NCBI GenBank assembly: GCA_035610835.1
Contig: CM069459.1
Span: forward strand, 57,381,817 to 57,445,816
Length of the DNA stretch: 64,000 nt
DNA from: Ophiura sarsii
Lineage: Eukaryota > Echinodermata > Ophiuroidea > Amphilepidida > Ophiuridae
Direction: 5' to 3'
Translations under genes and position numbers: made by a program
Part shown: in pieces, positions 1 through 10,426 of the stretch
Layout: each line of letters begins with the position of its first letter
Position numbering within the stretch: the first letter of the stretch is position 1
Notes under the pieces: model-generated
Databases searched by the model: none
The model's input: only the letters and a program-made list of their open reading frames with translations
What the model was told of the DNA's origin: nothing

Positions 1-232
1 GTGTACCACCAGGCAATCATATTTAAATTCGGGACGTTTTCGAGCGGTATTACTTGCTAACTGCATGGGTGAGTTTCTTTATGTTGCAGCCGGTTGGTTG
101 CACACGAGAATTATGTCATATAACAACCAGCTTTGATGGAAGGCGAATATTTAAATTTGGTGCCGGTTTTTAGGGCACCAATTTAAATAAATTTATAGCG
201 CTGCTAAGCGGGCCTTGTAGCCTAATGTTCTT

Positions 233-283
233 GCAGTTTACAGAATGATACGATTCCTAATTACGTCAAAATCATGGTCATGG
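233..283. repeat. Fragment of the 385-bp foldback MITE family
   Basis: A short stretch with the words ATACGATTCCTAATTAC and CAAAATCATGG matches the inner arm of the palindromic elements at 1181-1566 and 45306-45688. Neither outer end is present, so this is a truncated copy or a shared core. Its immediate flanks show no coding signal. Confidence 0.45.
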
Positions 284-394
284 ACCATTCCAGTTGAAAT
301 CCATGATATACTTATGAAAGACAAATGGAGTTGCTCATTCTGTTAACCCCATGTGAAATTGATTAAGGTTATAACTTCAATATGGTTAGTTGGT

Positions 395-640
395 TGGTAC
401 GTTTTTCTGTCATGACTGACAGCCCATGACTTTGGTGATATGACACGCCACTTCCGTCGGTCAGCAGCCAATCGATAAATGACTGAAGAAGGATGCCCAA
501 CCAGAGTTTTTATTCTGTCAAACCATCGTGACCTTGGCCTGCCTGGTTCCCGTGCACCCCTCAATCTTGCCCTGCATGATCACCTTCTCTAGACAATTTC
601 CTTGGCGTGTGGCAATATGACCGAAATATAAAGAGAGAGT
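395..640 (-). pseudogene. Non-LTR retrotransposon reverse transcriptase, C-terminal remnant
   Basis: On the minus strand a peptide carries GRPRSRWFDRIK followed by LAADRRKWRVI. This is the RGRPxxRWxDxI...A.DRxxWR pattern that ends the protein of many LINE elements. Just upstream, in a second frame, lies YFGHIATRQGNCLEKVI, which belongs to the same domain, so the copy carries a frameshift near 560. No RT catalytic core is preserved nearby. It is a dead fragment; the clade is not assigned. Confidence 0.6.
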
Positions 641-1180
641 TTGGGAATTGATTAGGGGAATTGATCAGGCCAATTGGTCAACAGCGGATTAGCCCGGTGG
701 TGCGTGGATATACGAATATTATCAGCTTAAATTGCTGGCCGTTTACATTTCCGCTTTCAATCCATAGCATCAGCGCAAAGTGGTGCGTCGGTGTACGATT
801 ATATTTAGCTGAAATTAAGTTGACAACAACACCCAGAAATACAAATATATGTCCGTGTAGATTTCCGGGTTTTTAAAAAAAATCTGAACAAGAAAAAAGA
901 AAGAAATGTTTTTGCTTTTGGGTGTCGTTTCAGCATCATTGAATTTAAAGCGAAATGAAACAGAGCTAATGTAGACTGACATTTTGTCAGGCAAACAGCT
1001 AATTGACCAGCTCTGTATATAAGTCACATAAAAACAAAAATACAGTTTATTTCTGTAGAATAAGAGAAGTAAGGTTGTCTAAGCGTCTGTTGAAATGCCA
1101 TTTCGTCATCATCAGTGAGCCGTTTATAATTGACGGTTGGTACGAAATAAAAAGTAGAAGTTCCATTTGCACCGACAAAC
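641..1180. other. Intergenic, no recognisable feature
   Basis: AT-rich sequence. The short open frames are not supported by any motif. Confidence 0.5.
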
Positions 1181-1566
1181 TTAAAGGTATATTATGTGAT
1201 CTTTTCCAGGGGACGCCATCAATCCTCGAAAAAAAATTGGAAGCAGATTTTCTTGCAGATTTACTTTTCTGATCATTAATCATAAATATATTCCAAGTTA
1301 CAGAGCGATACGATTCCTAATAACCTCAAAATCATGGTTTTAGAGTGAATTTAGAGTAAAATTTGAAAGATAGATTGTACCCGAGCGGTACAATCTATAA
1401 TTTTTCAAACCATGATTTTGAAGAATTAGGAATCGTATCAATCTGTAACTTAGAAGATCTTTATGATTTATGATCAAAAATGCAAATCGGCAAGAAAATC
1501 TGCTTTCATAGTTAAAATCAATGATAGAGGGCGCTACATGAAAAAGATCACATAATATGCCTTTAA
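1181..1566. mobile_element. Foldback MITE, copy 1
   Basis: The 386-bp segment is an imperfect palindrome. It opens TTAAAGGTATATTATGTGAT and closes with the complement ATCACATAATATGCCTTTAA; arms of about 170 bp meet at a hairpin built on GATTGTACC/GGTACAATC near 1375-1400. A second copy with the same ends lies at 45306-45688. It is a non-autonomous DNA element with no coding content. The superfamily cannot be assigned because no clear target duplication is visible. Confidence 0.8.
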
Positions 1567-1828
1567 TTCGGATAAGTGAGGCGTTACAAATGCGAACTAT
1601 TTTTGTTTTGATGTAAGACCATGATTGTAGAGCTAAAAAATGGAAGATTTTTATAACTTGAATATATTGAATATTGAATATTTCAAAAAAAATATAGCCA
1701 TTTTGCAAAGGTCGTTTCCCATAGAAAGCGTAGTGGCTGTGTGGGGGTCTACACACTAGTCATAAGGGTCGCTATAGTCATAACGTGTATTTTCCTATAC
1801 AACGAGTGCGCTAGTCATAAAAGTATCT

Positions 1829-1899
1829 TAGGGTTAGGGTTAGGTTTAGGGTAGGGTTAGGGTAGGTTTAGGGTTAGGTATAGGGTTAGGGTTAGGGTA
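1829..1899. repeat. Interstitial telomeric repeat (TTAGGG)n, degenerate
   Basis: About 70 bp of TTAGGG units interspersed with TAGGG and TTTAGGG variants. TTAGGG is the ancestral metazoan telomere unit. It lies between unrelated sequences and is therefore interstitial. Confidence 0.85.
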
Positions 1900-2213
1900 T
1901 TTGGTAAATCTATGGGTCAAAAATCCTTAATTTTGCCGTTTTTCATCAACAATTAAGCAACATCTGTCCTATATATGACAATTATGGGTTTCCGGTAAAT
2001 ATACCCGTTAACATTTCCCCTCTAAAATTGGTAAATGTTTAGGCCCGATTTTCATTTTACTAGCGGCACATTCCTACCAAAACATATCTGAGTACCACCC
2101 CCCCGGAAACTGAGCTTGAATTGCCAGCCCGTCCTCGGCACATTAGAACCAACAAAACGTTCCAATTGCATGCTGTCTCTCTATCAAGTTATTTGTATTC
2201 ATTTGTATTATAG

Positions 2214-2404
2214 ACATTGCCAGTGGCGTCACCCAGGATTATACGTATGCTTCCGAGTACTTGAATGTTCTGCATTCGTACGGTGTGGAATTACGTGACA
2301 CCGGGACATACGGCTTCCTTCTACCCGAAAGTCAGATTGATGAAAGTGGTATCGAGACGTACGAGGCGCTCAAGGTCGTCATGAATGCTGTGAGGAATGC
2401 GTAG
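2214..2404 (+). CDS. Metallocarboxypeptidase (M14A, CPA/CPB-like), terminal exon
   Basis: This exon encodes the C-terminal 62 residues of a zinc carboxypeptidase, a secreted or lysosomal exopeptidase that removes C-terminal residues. It follows a pyrimidine-rich acceptor ending TTATAG and begins with a split codon (phase 1). The preceding exon would supply T, giving the family's Tyr before (I)ASG, the Tyr248 position of bovine CPA. The peptide continues GVTQDYTY, then VELRDTGTYGFLLPESQI, which contains the catalytic Glu (CPA Glu270), and ends at TAG. The loop between the Tyr and the Glu is three residues longer than in CPA. The position equivalent to CPA residue 255, which sets specificity, is Gln here, neither Ile/Leu nor Asp. 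No other exon of the gene was found upstream in the window, so the intron exceeds 2.2 kb or this is an orphan exon. Confidence 0.85.
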
Positions 2405-2529
2405 ATAGACCATCAGGATGACAGCCTTAAATCAAATAACAGTAGACCATCAGTATTCAATCAAATTACATATTACCGATGTACGTTGTAGTGAAATAAT
2501 TCAGTTTCGCTTTTGTTTTTGGATCAAGA

Positions 2530-2535
2530 AATAAA
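2530..2535 (+). promoter_or_regulatory. Poly(A) signal AATAAA
   Basis: A canonical AATAAA lies 126 bases after the carboxypeptidase stop codon on the same strand, a normal 3' UTR distance. Confidence 0.6.
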
Positions 2536-2539
2536 ATAA

Positions 2540-3403
2540 GTCTTATCTATGACAAAATACCTTCGATGCCTACGAGTAGATTGGTTACTCGAAAGTAACC
2601 TAAACCAGCACTGTATTTCCAATTTGTCCTCAAGGACTTTAAATCTTAATTATGTTTAAGAACATTTATTTTGCTCTACGAAAATCCATTTACTTACTAT
2701 CTCTCCGTGACATTTTATATCCTACCGATAGGATTAACCGACCGATAGGATTATCCATGTAACGAATTAGCTGCCATTTTGTCGGGAATAATAAACTGTG
2801 TATAATTTTTTCAGAGAGAAGATACACCAATTTCATATATATTTGATAACATGGTTCTTGCAATGAATTAGAAGTCATATAACAATTCAATTGAATGTAG
2901 AACAGGCCGGTGCGATTCCCTTTTGTAGTCCGATCCTCTTGGCTACATGGGTAACCTCTATAGTCTATACCATGAATTAACATAAGTTGAGGACGTCCTT
3001 CAATATTTCAAAATTTCATCTTAACTGTATCAATAAAGTTTATAATTTGAAAGCAATAAAATATAAATGTCGATGATGTGTGAATTATTTTTTTGTCTTA
3101 TTATGCTTACAGTAACGGCGGGAGTCAACACGGGGAGGGGAGGGGGGGGGGGGGGGGGGGAACGACGACGGGAGTCCAAATGTTATAATGTTAATACATG
3201 TAGAAGAAATGCGCGCTACATTTTAGTTTTTCAACATATGGTCTAAAAAAGTTCCTGAACCAATTTTGTGTGAAACATTGAGTGTATTGAAGCTTGAATT
3301 GATGAATTAAAAATAAATCGCACGAAGCGCGCAACAAATGGGCAATTGTAATGCCAACAGATCCGTGGCGTTAAAACAAGTCGCCTCGCCTAACAGTATT
3401 TCT
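2540..3403. other. Intergenic, with a G homopolymer at 3142-3160
   Basis: No gene or clear element is visible. A G tract interrupts AT-rich sequence, and short words such as CACGAAGCGCGC recur near other repeats in the window. Confidence 0.4.
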
Positions 3404-3716
3404 AGCAGGAGACGTCCCTCCACATAATATGTTAAGGTAAACGTGTCCCCCGTCCCCCGTTTCCACCGCCTCTGTAGACCGTTTGATAATCAATTAACTG
3501 AGACATATACCGTATGTCATGATTTAGGGCTGTTTTTTCCGGCTCCCTCCGACACATTTATAGCACATTTCATTCCAAGGTACAATTGAAATCCACATAT
3601 TTTCCGTTTTCAGCCCATTTTAATAAAGGCATTAATAACGTACGTTTCCGATTATTTTTCATTTATTAGTAATAAAACGTTTTCAAATTACTTTTCATTT
3701 AGTATAATAAAACTAG
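3404..3716. repeat. Dispersed repeat R1, copy 1
   Basis: About 310 bp, from AGCAGGAGACGTCC through CCTCTGTAGACCGTTTGATA to a TTCATTTATTA-rich end, matches 13545-13890 in the same orientation. Both copies sit just upstream of other repetitive blocks. No terminal repeats are visible, so its nature is unknown. Confidence 0.8.
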
Positions 3717-3724
3717 ATCTATTA

Positions 3725-4215
3725 TAAAAAGCACTTCACAATAAATGTTAAAAACCCGCACATTTGCTCGTTTTCGCAGATGTATATGAACTAGAAACTG
3801 TTTCAATTCAAAAATCTAAACTTTATTACAAAAGACACTTCACTAAATATATAAAGGTTTTAACAAAACCCGCACATTTGCTTGTTTTCGGCATATTTTT
3901 ATGAACTAGAACATTTTGACTGGCTTATTTCAAAAATATACAATTTCGGCACATCGTAATAATACATGTAATAATATATATAATTACTAAATACTAAACA
4001 TGCTAAAGACACTTCACTAAAATTGTAAATGTCTTCAGAAACCCCGCGTATTTGCTCGCTTTCCGCACATTTCAATCAAGTTGGAAAAAAGTAAAGGTCT
4101 TTAAAATATCCGCACATTTGCCCGTTTTCCGCACATTTATAAGTAGAATATATTTCACTGGCTTATTCCAAAAATCTATATAAATTTTCCGCACATTGTA
4201 ATAATACTTTTACTT
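3725..4215. repeat. Degenerate tandem repeat with CCGCACATTTGCTCGTTTTC units
   Basis: About four imperfect units of 110-150 bp share CACTTCAC...AAACCCGCACATTTGC and ATGAACTAGAA words. Spacing drifts from unit to unit, as in an old array. Confidence 0.65.
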
Positions 4216-4473
4216 TTAGTAGAAAGGGTGATTTTTCTTTTGACAAATCAATGGTGTAAAGTTTACAGTTTCATGCTCACACAGAGCAACGCGTAACGTT
4301 TCATGCTCACACTGAGCATTCATCAGACTTTTTGACGTCTGACCTCTTCACTGTCTTTTTGCAGTGATTACCGCCAGAAGTAGAGGGCGGTATAAAGATC
4401 AGGTTGTCATTAACATTTACTTCTTTTTTTTTTTCCAACTTGATTGAAATGTTCGGAAAAAGAGCAAATATGC
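4046..4473. mobile_element. Candidate non-autonomous element with 45-bp inverted ends
   Basis: GCGTATTTGCTCGC...CAATCAAGTTGGAAAA at 4046-4091 is repeated in inverted orientation at about 4427-4473. The roughly 335-bp interior has a direct repeat of TCATGCTCACAC. The left end overlaps the tandem array at 3725-4215, so the element may have seeded that array or been captured by it. Confidence 0.5.
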
Positions 4474-4995
4474 TAGTATTGAATTAAAAGTAAAATTATT
4501 ATTACAATGAGCGAACATTTAAGAATGTGTAAGCCTCGCCCTCCTGAGACGTTTTTTGTAACACTTTTAACTAAGGGAAGGGGGAGGGGGTGGTTACCAC
4601 CACCCCTAATAAATCCAAACCGAGATGCAGAGTATGCATATTTTGGTACGATGGTATAAGTAGAGGTCGCCTCTTTCCATACCAAAACAAGTACAAACAT
4701 CCTACGCATTACGTCACAATGACGTCACTAAATATGGCCGACCTCAAAATCCCGTTGTATTCGCCTTTACAGTGAAATATAGGCAAAAATCGACATTTTC
4801 GACCCCAAAAGTTCAAAACATCGGAATTTCACCCGGTTTTATGCTAATAAGTGAGGGAAAAGCTCCCTCCCACTCAAAATAAGTATGACACTGTCTCACA
4901 CAAATTTCAGGAGTTTTGTTACGATAAGGGTATGACAGAAGGTATTTTTAAACTCTCTCCTGTTACCTATTTTATTTATTCCGAATTGTGTAAAA

Positions 4996-5608
4996 TTGCA
5001 TCCCAATAAAAGTATTGGATTGGAAAACATTCCTGCCAAATTTCATAGGGATGGGGCTTTTGTCCTGAAAGACCCTATTACTTTTATTAATTTATCTATC
5101 AACACTAATTCAGTTCCTGATGACTTGGAAGTGTGCCCGTTTCAGCCCGCTTTAAAAAAAGGTAGTAGATCAATTGTTGGTAATTATTGGCCCATCAGCA
5201 TACTCAATGTGGTTTCAAAAATTCTTGAGAAATCTGTGTACAACCAGCTTGACCAATATTTAACCGATCATCAACTTCTTTACTCTCACCAATCTGGTTT
5301 TAAAGGGACTTACTCTACCGGTACCTGTCTCATTTACCTCACCGATTACGAGCTATTACGTGCGTACACAGGTTTCTGAGGGAAATTATACGTGTTATGG
5401 GTGTTGAATCATCAATAGATTGGTTCAGGTCAAGTTGTCTGTGTTAATAAAACTAGCTCCAATCCTATGTCAATTACGTGCTACGTGCCTCAGGGCAGTG
5501 TCTTGGGGCTGCTTTTATTTCTTTGCTACGTCAACGACATGCCTATCTGTGTGGATTGTAAGCTATTACTTTATGCAAACGACAGTGCATTGCTAAGATC
5601 TGCTAAGC
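4996..5608 (+). pseudogene. CR1/L2-group LINE reverse transcriptase, 5' part
   Basis: The frame contains RT blocks of the Jockey/CR1/L2 group: NYWPISILNVVSKILEKSVYNQL, then HQSGFKGTYST. After an in-frame stop near 5377, another frame holds VPQGSVLGLLLFLCYVNDM and the active-site box LLLYANDSALL, where the canonical YADD is changed to YAND. Stops and a frameshift show it is dead. The coding sequence stops at 5610, where a 2-kb element is inserted, and resumes in frame at 7602. Confidence 0.85.
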
Positions 5609-5610
5609 TA

Positions 5611-7599
5611 ATGGGGCCCTCACATGTATCCGTGTGAGCTGGGCGGCCCCTTACCGTGTGAAAAATGGGTGCGGACGGCGGCACACACGGTGGGCCGTTT
5701 CTCGTCCGTTGAACACGTTCTTTGCCGGCCACCCTGGCGGATGAGTAAAAGCGGCGGCGAACGATGAGAGCCCGATATGAAGACGGTATAATGACGGCGC
5801 ACCCGTTCGCACCCGTTTCGCGCCCGTTTCGCGCCCATTCGCAGGGCGGTGATGGACGGTGGTGGACGTCGACCATCTTAGCGAAGGGGCGGCGAATGGC
5901 AGCATGCAGCCTGGTAACCGTTCGCGGAACGGACTCTCAGCAGGCATGTTTCAACTCTCTAAATGTAAAAGAGCTAAAACTCACTCTTTCGAGAGCTCTA
6001 GGAGGGACAGCTCTTTTTTGGAGTGAAGTTCACTCTTAAAAGAGCGATTTTCACTCTAAAAAGAGTTAAAATCACTCTAAAAGAGTTAAAATCACTCTAA
6101 ACAGAGTTAAAATCACTCTGAAAAGAGTTAAAATCACTCTTAAAAAGGTGAAAAATCACTCTGAAAAGAGTGAACTTCACTTCTTAGAAGAGCCGTCTCT
6201 CCTAGAGCTCTCGAAAGAGTGAGGTTTAGCTCTTTTACATTTAGAGAGTATTATAGATGTTGGTCGTACAAATTCCGGAATGCAAATGAAGCGGCGAGCT
6301 TGAGCGCTCAGCTTAAAAAGGGCGGTTTGATGATGTAATCAAGACGTTCCGGCCGGTACACAGGCGTTCCGGCCGGTTAGGAACCGGTATGGAGGTGGTA
6401 TGCACACGGTGAGGACACGGTGATAACGGTAAGCTAGACATGTATGAGGCCGGTGAGCAGGGATAGCTCTGGATCAAAAATGTGAGAGGTCCCATGACAT
6501 TTTTCAGGACCCCGTAGAACTTGAAAATTTTACTTTTTTACGAGCAGTTTTAATGAATTTATATTGTGAGCAAAGGATGGATATGTAATTTAAAGAATTT
6601 CTTAAGGTTTCCATTTCCATACATCGTCAAATTTAAGGGGTACCCGCAAGTCTTTCCAATTTGAAACCTGACGCGTCACTATTAGAAAGTGAGAGGTCTA
6701 GGACGCGCAGACGCGTCAGAATGCGACCCCTGCCGGTGAGCCCGGTACCAGGCCGGTGAGAACCCGGTACATACCCGGTGTAGAGCGGTATGGACCGAGG
6801 ACCGGTGAGGAGGTGTTATGCACCCGGTGAGAACGGTAAGCTAGCTACGTATGAGGAGGGTGAGTCCGGTACCAGACCGGTGAGGACCCCGCATAGACCC
6901 GGTATCGGGTATAGACCCGGTGACCACCAACAAAAATCAATGCGCACGTTGACATTTTTTACTGATTGTTTGGACTCTGTTGATTTTCTATTAGACGGTA
7001 AGGTGGCCGCCTACCATTACCGCCCTGCGAACGGGCGCGAAACGGGTGCGCCGTCTGTATACCGTCCTCAAGCCGGGCTCTCACCGTTTGCCGCCGCTTT
7101 TACTCACCCGGCAAGAGTTTTGAGAATGGTCAAACTTCCTGCCGGGCGCGGATGGCCGGCAATCCCTGGCAACGCGTTCAACGGACGGGAAACGGCCCAC
7201 CGTGTGACATCACCGTGTGCCACCGTCTGCACCAATTTGTCACACGGTAATGAGCCGGCCAGCTCACACGGATACATGTGAGTACAAATGTATTTTACAG
7301 AGATTCCCGGAATGTGAGCGAAGCGCGAGCTTGAGCGCTCAACTTATACAGGGCAGTTTGATGACGTTATCAAGGCGGTTCGGTCGGTACCCAAGCGTTT
7401 CGGCCGGTGAGGAGGTGGTATGAGCCCGGTTCCAGGCCGATAAGGACCCGGTATAGAACAGTATGAACCCGGTGACAATAAATAAATAAATGCGGCCGTT
7501 GACATTTTTTGCTGATTCTTCACCGTGTTGGACTCTGTTGTTTTTCTATAAGACGGTAAGGGGCCGCCCAGCTCACACGGATACATGTGAGGGCCCCAT
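5611..7599. mobile_element. Composite DNA element (TA-flanked) inserted in a LINE
   Basis: Both ends read ATGGGGCCCTCACATGTATC / GATACATGTGAGGGCCCCAT, inverted repeats of about 47 bp that continue into GGGCGGCCCCTTACCGT. A TA dinucleotide flanks each side (5609-5610 and 7600-7601). Removing the insert and one TA rejoins the LINE protein without a frame break. Inside are an inverted second end at about 7015-7280, GC-rich CCGGTGAG/ACCCGGTA short repeats (6340-6460, 6730-6930, 7380-7470), and an unrelated nested MITE at 5955-6248. A right-end fragment of the same family is at 59857-60056. No transposase is present. Confidence 0.8.
5955..6248. mobile_element. MITE family CTCTCTAAATGTAAAAGAG, copy 1
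   Basis: The ends are CTCTCTAAATGTAAAAGAGC and its inverted copy closing CATTTAGAGAG, with subterminal GAGAGCTCTAGGAGGGACAG also inverted. The interior is a run of alternating AGAGTTAAAATCACTCT units. The right flank is TA and the left flank is AA, probably a mutated TA target duplication. It is nested inside the element at 5611-7599. Confidence 0.85.
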
Positions 7600-7601
7600 T
7601 A

Positions 7602-8593
7602 GCAAGGAGTTGGAGTCGTGTCAACAGTGGCTCATCGACAACAAGCTGTCTCTTCACTTGGGTAAGACCGAGACCATTTTTTTTGTTCAAACAGGAAATC
7701 AAAGAAACATAATGATTTTAATGTTATGTGCAATAATGAACCTATCAAATCTATACCCAAATGTTTCAAATATTTAAGGATCACATTGGATAAGTGCGAA
7801 ACAGTTGCTAACAATGTTATTTAAAAAGCTGGAGCGAGATTCGGGTTTTTATACATACAAGCTCAATTTTTGTGTTAAAAATAATCGTAAAACTTTTGTT
7901 ACAGCCTTGCTTCAGTGCTTTTTTGACTATTCTTGTTCGTCTTGGTTTTTAGGTCTTTCTAAAAAACTACAAAATAAACTTCAGGTCACTAAAATAAGGT
8001 TGTTAGATATGTTCTTGGTTGCGACTCAAGAACACATGTTGGCCAGGCTGAACTTGGCAGATTGTGTTTTTTTAAATGTTGGTGATAGAGTTAAACAAAT
8101 GAAGTTGAACCATGCCTTCAACAATTTTAATAACACATCACCAGGTTATCAGAAATGCATCGCTATAACACCAGGGATAGCCAAATGATGTTGTCATTCC
8201 AAAGGTTCGGGGACAACTTGGCAACAACACTTTTTAATATACTGCGGTCGGGGCTTGGAATTCTCTTCCAGGCGTTATTAAATTAAGCAATATTTATGCC
8301 TACTTCAAAAAGAAGTGAAATCTCATCTTGCAATAAAAGCAAGATTGAGAGAGGGAGGGGTCTCATTCCTTGACTCGTTAGTTGCTTCTCTCTTCTTTGT
8401 GCTGTTATCTTTAAAGGACCCCAATGGAAATAAGCTCTTGTGGTTTTTTGGGCTATCCTTGGTCTTATCAACATGCTTTCTGTCTGTGTTTTTACTATTG
8501 TCTCTTATACTTATTATATTTGATTATTGTATGCACCATCTATGTGTTTTAATATGCAATGTTGATTTGGCTAAATAAATATGAAATGAAATG
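7602..8593 (+). pseudogene. CR1/L2-group LINE, 3' part and tail
   Basis: It continues the RT of 4996-5608: KELESCQQWLIDNKLSLHLG, the thumb region typical of L2/CR1, then after frameshifts CVKNNRKTFVTALLQCFFDY and LNVGDRVKQMKLNHAFNNF. The 3' UTR ends in TGAAATGAAATGAAA, the short-repeat tail expected of this group. The 3' portion from about 8124 is duplicated at 13917-14398. Confidence 0.85.
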
Positions 8594-9021
8594 AAACCTT
8601 CGTGCAATCGCTCTGTACTCTCCGCGAACACGCAGAGAACGTTGTGCAATCGTATTGAGAACGTACTGATAACGCAGACAGCGTCTGGGACGCACTAAGA
8701 ACGTTTATAGCGTTATGGAAGCGCAGTGAGAGCTCGTGAGACTTTCAAGTATAGAAACACAATGGGTCGTAATAAAAGCGCCGTTAAAATGTGATATGCG
8801 GGATAGAAGCTTTTACGCTTATCTTGCCATGATTGAGGTACAATTTTGATCTATTTGGATATAAACGAGCACATGTTATCTTTTTACTAATTTGACCGTC
8901 ATTATTAAAATGATTCCCCTTGTCAAATGAACCGACAGTGCCAATCTGTACCAACAGACTCAAAATATTGGTGGGCCGATCGCCCCTCGCACGGAAATAT
9001 TTAGCGCTAACTTGCCCAGTT

Positions 9022-9280
9022 CTCTTTAAATGTAAAAGAGCTATTATTCACTTTTTGAGAGCTCGTGGAGGGACAGCTCTTTTTTAGAGTGAAGTTTAAT
9101 ATTTTTAGAGTGATTTCCACTCTTTTCAGGGTAGAAATCACTCTGAAAAGATTGGAAAATCCCTCCAAATGAGTGACACATCACTCCAAATAGAGCGAAA
9201 TTTACTCCTAAAGTGAGCTTGTCCCCGATCCCTCCACGAGCTCTCAAAGAGCGAGTTTTTTCTCTTTTACATTTAGAGAG
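9022..9280. mobile_element. MITE family CTCTCTAAATGTAAAAGAG, copy 2
   Basis: It opens CTCTTTAAATGTAAAAGAGC and closes CTCTTTTACATTTAGAGAG, with inverted GAGCTCGTGGAGGGACAGCTC inside. Duplication unit B is uninterrupted at the matching place (GCTTACTTGCCCAGTATATACAGCAAGCC near 15155), so the insertion postdates the duplication or was lost from B. TA follows the right end. Confidence 0.85.
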
Positions 9281-9695
9281 TAGATACATCAAGCCGTTTA
9301 ATCTCTTCGCGAAGTTGTCATGACCCGGAAGTATCACATACTTTTTAATGTAAATAAACTGGTCTGACTCCACATTTTATTGATGTCCAACGCGATGTAT
9401 TTCCTGTTACTTGAAATCAACTTGAATTCAAGTTTATTTGGTTGGTTTTTATGTTTACAAGGTCGATTGGTGTGGCACGCTGGATTCCTTCTCCATTTAA
9501 AAAAAATCAAATACACCTATTGGGTCTTTTCATCATTCTAATGTATGCACTGGTGTACCGTGAATGCACCAGCGTTTGTGAATGCATGGCATGGACGGTA
9601 CAGGTAAGCTTACCTGTAACGGCCTTAGACATTGGCAAGACATCCTGCTAATTTTATTATAAACGGGCAGCCAAAAGGCACTGAATTCTACTTAA

Positions 9696-10406
9696 GGGGG
9701 GACTTAAGGAAGTTTTCATTTGAATTTTGTGAGTGCTGTAATTATTGAACTATTAATCAAATGCATATAAAATACATTTCCATTTAAAATATTCATTTTT
9801 GGAAGGGATTTGAGTCAGAGAATCCATTTAGGGCATCAATTTTGACCAAAAATGTTGATTTTTTGAGAAAACACACAAAAACAAATCTCTTTTTGGAACA
9901 TTCTTTTTTGTTTTGGACAAGCTAACAAAAAAAATTTAGTAAAAAATGCCCCGGAAATTGCTTGATTAGGCCTATATTATCAAGACACTAATCTAGTGAC
10001 GTTTTTCTAATTTTTTTTTTCTAAAGCTGTTTTTTTTAAAAATTTTGACCACAAATTGTCAAAAAAGTGAGAACAAAAATAAAAAAACCCCACTTTTTCG
10101 GCACTTTTTTGACAACATTTAAAAAATACAGTTTAGAAGAAAAATTGAGAAAATCGACACTAGATTAGTGTCATTATAATATAATCAAGCGATTTGGGGC
10201 ATTTTTCAATCAAAAAAAGAGAGTAGATTTTGTGATTTTCTCAATAAAAACATTTTTGGTCAAAATTGATGCTAAATTTGGATTCTCTGATCCATTCCTT
10301 TCCAAAAATGTATACTCTTTTATGTATTTGATTAATGGTTCAATAATTACAGCACTCAAAAAATTAAAAAAATCAAATCAAAAACTTCCCTGAGTCCACC
10401 CTTTTA
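9696..10406. mobile_element. Foldback element with TTAA target duplication
   Basis: Arms of roughly 330 bp pair across the element: GAGTGCTGTAATTATTGAAC, TCAGAGAATCC and ATCAATTTTGACCAAAAATG on the left recur inverted on the right. The ends are GGGGGGACTTAAGGAAGTTT and AAACTTCCCTGAGTCCACCC. TTAA lies on each side (9692-9695 and 10407-10410). Unit B has a single CACTTAACAAG at the equivalent site. TTAA targets are typical of piggyBac-type elements, but the termini do not otherwise prove that group. Confidence 0.75.
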
Positions 10407-10426
10407 TTAAGTATGCAAAACCATGT

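Noticed and set aside
5571..6039. Overlapping Arg/Pro-rich frames of 70-100 codons on both strands
   Set aside because: They are GC-rich sequence inside the composite element at 5611-7599. No start context, motif or conserved frame.
9694..10410. CRISPR-like or regularly spaced repeats
   Set aside because: The repeated words are arms of a foldback element. No array of equal repeats and unique spacers exists anywhere in the window.
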